In this document: piece after piece, positions 30,462 to 32,033 of the stretch
How the letters are laid out: each line of letters opens with the position of its first letter
How positions within the stretch are numbered: position 1 is the stretch's first letter
Source of the DNA: Blastopirellula marina
Lineage (GTDB): Bacteria; Planctomycetota; Planctomycetia; Pirellulales; Thermoguttaceae
Length of the DNA stretch: 32,033 nt
Direction of reading: 5' to 3'
Assembly: GCA_020721965.1 (NCBI GenBank)
Contig: DYLS01000050.1
Coordinates: forward strand, 1 to 32,033
Notes under the pieces: model-generated
Database searches by the model: none
What the model was told of the DNA's origin: nothing
The model's input: the letters and a program-made list of their open reading frames with translations, nothing else
Program-made: the position numbers and the translations under genes

Positions 30462-31676
30462 TCATTGGGAGCGGGTGCTGTCGAGCGCGGCGCGATGCCG
30501 CTCTTGGGCGTACCAGCGTTTCCAAACGTCCGGCTCGTAGCCGAAGTTCTGCCCGGTCAACTCCGCCAGGGCCTCCAACACATCGCGATTGGGCACTTGC
30601 CGTCGGATGACGCGGGGCTGGTTTCCCCCAGACGATAAACCGGTGGCGGATCGGCCGTCCGAACTGCGGCTGAACGTCGCCCCGATGGAACCGCTCTGGG
30701 CCGGGGGTAGAACGATGCGGTGCGTGGTCACCAAGGCGTCGATCAGGGCGGGGACCGCGGTCTTGTCCCCCATGGCCTTCAGCGCGGCCGCCGCACGGTT
30801 GACGATCACGTTATTGCGATCTCGCAGCCGCCCGATGAAATAGGGCACACTCTCGGGAAATTTCGAGTCGGCCAGCGACTTGAGACAGGCCAGGCGGATT
30901 TCCTCCACCGGGTCTTCCACCGCTAGAACCGCCATCGCCCGCTTCGCCTCGGGGCTATCAATCCGGCTGATGGCCTGCACCAGCAGCAGTCGCACGGGAT
31001 CGCGCCGCTCCTCGCTGAGCACTTTCAAGAGCGCTTTGACCGCCACCGCCTCCCGGATGTTTTGCAATTGCTCGACCGCCGCGGGATCACTGTCCAGCCG
31101 TGCCACCATCCTCCGAATCCGCTGGAGCCAATCCCGCTCGGATGCCTGCCGCATCTCTTTCTCTTCCAGAAGTTGCACCTCTTGCGGCAACATCCAGCGG
31201 CCTTTGTAGAGGACGTAACCTTGCTCCCGCATCACCTCTTCCCGGGTCTTCCATTCGCCATTGACCTTGGTGTAGCCCAGGATCGCCCGGACGCGGACAT
31301 TGTCGGGGTCCAATTCCAGGATGCGTCGCAGGTGAACCTCGCGCTGCTGGGGCAGATTGCGTTCGCGGCACCACTCCGCCAGCTCCCACTGGCCTTCCAC
31401 GGTGTCGGGATAACGGCTGCGGATTTTTTCGTACTCCAGCTCGGCGGGCTTCTGGCGGATATGCTCCGCGATCTCGGATTGCGGAACGGATACGATCACG
31501 CCGGGGAGTGTTTGCAGGGTCACCACGTCGCCCGCGGCCTGGGGATCGACTACCGGCTCTCCCACGATGCGGCCGCCACTCTTCAGGACCACGATGTCGG
31601 CGCATGCGATCCCCCCCGGCATCGCTGCCAGAATCCCTGCCACGACCAGCCGCATGGGCACGAAGAGCCAGCGCAC
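30462..31676 (-). CDS. Secreted HEAT-repeat protein
   Basis: The 404-aa product starts with a signal peptide (about residues 1-26, ending GGIACA before DIVVLKSGG). A small beta-rich region follows (VVLKSGGRIVGEP to IVSVPQSEI), then a TPR-like stretch (LAEWCRERNLPQQREVHLRR, ILELDPDN) and VNGEWKTREEVMREQGYV. Residues about 210-320 are HEAT repeats, with IREAVAVKALLKVL, VLAVEDPVEEIRLACLKSL and AAAALKAMGDKTAVPALIDAL. A Ser/Gly-rich insert (about 328-360) separates the last helices, which include YEPDVWKRWYAQE. The start is a GTG at 31676 with GGGAGA about 10 bases upstream; the ATG at 31655 has no ribosome site. The likely role is protein binding in the periplasm; I cannot name a partner. It is a single gene. 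Confidence 0.82.
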   Translation of the reverse strand: MRWLFVPMRLVVAGILAAMPGGIACADIVVLKSGGRIVGEPVVDPQAAGDVVTLQTLPGVIVSVPQSEIAEHIRQKPAELEYEKIRSRYPDTVEGQWELAEWCRERNLPQQREVHLRRILELDPDNVRVRAILGYTKVNGEWKTREEVMREQGYVLYKGRWMLPQEVQLLEEKEMRQASERDWLQRIRRMVARLDSDPAAVEQLQNIREAVAVKALLKVLSEERRDPVRLLLVQAISRIDSPEAKRAMAVLAVEDPVEEIRLACLKSLADSKFPESVPYFIGRLRDRNNVIVNRAAAALKAMGDKTAVPALIDALVTTHRIVLPPAQSGSIGATFSRSSDGRSATGLSSGGNQPRVIRRQVPNRDVLEALAELTGQNFGYEPDVWKRWYAQERHRAALDSTRSQ

Positions 31677-32033
31677 GGGCGAACATCTCCCGAGGGATTT
31701 GGTAAGTCTAAGCCATCACCGTGGCGGGCGGTTTCTCACACCCGGCCGCTCCCTAATTGTAGTATATCCCCCGGACGCAACCAAAAACAAAAAGCAACCG
31801 CTCGCCGCAATAGCGACGCATTATGTGCGCTGAACAGCCGCGCGGGGGGCGTTAGGAGCACGCCCCTTTGCCGACATCACGTTTAGAACCCGACCCACCA
31901 GCGTAAGCTGGTGGCGGAGGAAGGCGTGAGCCACCGGCGTAAACTGGTGGTGACGCACTGCCCAACGCGCTGGAAAACATCACGTTTTGGTGGTTTCTCC
32001 ACCTCGGGCTTACGCCCGAGGCTCACGCGCTGC
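31677..32033. repeat. Cluster of REP-like palindromes in a gene-free end region
   Basis: Three palindromes occur. CCACCAGC-GTAA-GCTGGTGG is at 31895-31914, and an imperfect relative, CCACCGGC-GTAA-ACTGGTGG, at 31931-31950. CCTCGGGC-TTAC-GCCCGAGG is at 32002-32021. The first two have a GTAA loop and the third TTAC, so the third lies in the opposite orientation. ACATCACGTTT occurs on both sides of the first pair (about 31875 and 31978). No gene is seen from 31677 to the window end. Confidence 0.75.

Overview
The window is GC-rich bacterial chromosome, most likely from a planctomycete (Pirellulales/Thermoguttaceae-like). The pointers are a PEP-CTERM surface protein, a secreted HEAT-repeat protein, several sugar-isomerase TIM barrels and a Gfo/Idh/MocA oxidoreductase, mostly single genes or two-gene units with long gaps, and short palindromes of the CCACCAGC-TTAC-GCTGGTGG and CCTCGGGC-TTAC-GCCCGAGG kind. 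The taxonomic call is inference; no rRNA or other marker is present.

Layout. 1-24: 3' end of a tRNA. 25-766: repeat-rich gap with a 60-bp direct repeat interrupted by a small element with inverted ends. 767-4040: chrA (-) divergent from pepF (+). 4269-7097: a PLP class V aminotransferase (+), tadA (-) and a sugar isomerase (+). 7241-9442: uppS and purA on the minus strand. 9443-11625: repeat-rich gap, a thioredoxin-coupled arsC and a Tat-exported nucleoside-hydrolase-like protein, both minus. 12070-17631: a plus-strand surface-polysaccharide unit (DUF4416 protein, polyprenyl-phosphate sugar-1-phosphate transferase, O-antigen-ligase/TPR protein) followed by a nitrilase-family amidohydrolase. 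18242-21326: ftsH and a PEP-CTERM protein. 21470-25060: three minus-strand sugar-metabolism genes (oxidoreductase, isomerase, aldo/keto reductase). 25860-30064: ilvD and tkt. 30462-31676: a secreted HEAT-repeat protein (-).

Most genes are core metabolism and envelope functions. UppS makes the undecaprenyl carrier that the WecA/MraY-type transferase loads and an O-antigen-ligase-type enzyme uses, so those genes form a plausible pathway although they are not one operon. The oxidoreductase and isomerase at 21470-23785 form a two-gene unit of the type used in sugar catabolism.

The unusual content is the repeat landscape. Three layers can be seen: (i) a roughly 110-120 bp dispersed element with inverted ends, in at least four copies (286-396, 9864-10044 reversed, 18011-18129, 27789-27902), one of which has grown a 20-bp tandem array inside it; (ii) at least eight degenerate tandem arrays with units of 12, 18, 20, 21 and 30-31 bp, including two adjacent in-frame 18-bp arrays inside the O-antigen-ligase gene; (iii) REP-like palindromes, which supply the last codons and stop of uppS and lie at the stop of the nitrilase gene. 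I see no CRISPR array, intact transposase, phage gene or recognisable new defence operon.
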